DNA from: Desulforamulus profundi
GTDB taxonomy: Bacteria > Bacillota_B > Desulfotomaculia > Desulfotomaculales > Desulfotomaculaceae
DNA: 6,584 nt
Assembly (NCBI RefSeq): GCF_002607855.1
Contig: NZ_AWQQ01000128.1
Coordinates: 1 to 6,584, forward strand
Direction of reading: 5' to 3'
In this document: positions 6,347 to 6,584 of the stretch, in pieces
Layout: every line of letters begins with the position of its first letter
Position numbering within the stretch: position 1 is the stretch's first letter
Notes under the pieces: model-generated
What the model saw: the letters and a program-made list of their open reading frames with translations, nothing else
Databases searched by the model: none
Told to the model about the DNA's origin: nothing
Position numbers and translations under genes: made by a program

Positions 6347-6584
6347 GTGAGAAAATCATATTCTGGGGAGTTCAAAGCCAAGGTTGTACTGGAAATTCTC
6401 AAGGAAGAGAAAACCATATCCCAGATTGCTTCAGAGTATGGGATTCATCCAAATCAATTGCTTAAATGGAAAAAAGAGGCAATAAGATCTCTGGCAGAAG
6501 TTCTTGAAGATGGTCGTAGAAAGAGTGACAAGGAGAAAGAGACATTAAAGAACAAGATTCAAGAACTATACGCAGAGATTGGCG
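6347..6584 (+). CDS. IS3-family transposase OrfA, partial at window edge
   Basis: OrfA is the DNA-binding subunit of IS3-family elements; it recognises the inverted repeats and is joined to the catalytic OrfB by programmed frameshifting. The 79 residues visible start at GTG. They begin with a basic RKSYSGEFKAK segment. A helix-turn-helix at about 22-44 (TISQIASEYGIHPNQLLKWKK) fits the HTH_Tnp_1 class. A charged, leucine-containing helix follows from about 58, as expected for the OrfA leucine zipper. The reading frame is open to the window edge, so about a quarter or more of the protein and all of orfB lie outside. It is oriented away from the SIR2-HerA operon. Confidence 0.88.
   Translation, partial: MRKSYSGEFKAKVVLEILKEEKTISQIASEYGIHPNQLLKWKKEAIRSLAEVLEDGRRKSDKEKETLKNKIQELYAEIG

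Overview
The window looks like a piece of a Firmicutes-type accessory or defence region. The evidence is indirect: strong AGGAGG Shine-Dalgarno sites, IS21- and IS3-family transposase genes, the apparent 3' end of a bacterial group II intron, and an AT-rich cargo. No gene here fixes the species.

Layout. (1) Positions 1-1930 hold the remains of an IS21-family insertion sequence on the minus strand. istA spans 1773 down to 227 and is broken by two single-base frameshifts. Its outer end carries repeated transposase-site-like motifs at about 1859-1932. The partner gene istB, expected just past the istA stop, is not visible in 1-226. (2) Positions 1931-2423 have no convincing gene. They hold what looks like domains V and VI of a decayed group II intron (2211-about 2271), two candidate promoters and a strong ribosome binding site. 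(3) Positions 2424-5732 hold the centrepiece, a two-gene SIR2-HerA cassette on the plus strand. A 415-residue SIR2-family (probable NADase) gene overlaps the start of herA by 8 bases. herA is split by an apparent one-base loss at about 4036-4038, after which the frame carries the full ATPase domain to 5732. A GC-rich terminator follows at 5738-5789. (4) Positions 5790-6330 have no convincing gene but contain a perfect 11-bp hairpin, a 12-bp inverted repeat and an 11-bp tandem duplication. (5) Positions 6347-6584 hold the start of an IS3-family orfA, which runs off the window.

Function. SIR2-HerA pairs are an established anti-phage system. A SIR2 NADase assembles with a hexameric HerA-like ATPase, and phage infection triggers NAD+ depletion and abortive infection. 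Here the sir2 gene looks intact. herA needs one base restored to give a 689-residue protein containing every expected ATPase motif. The cassette is therefore either a recently inactivated defence operon or an intact one carrying a sequencing or assembly indel. Three single-base indels, two in istA and one in herA, all lie in or beside short homopolymers, so an error is a real alternative.
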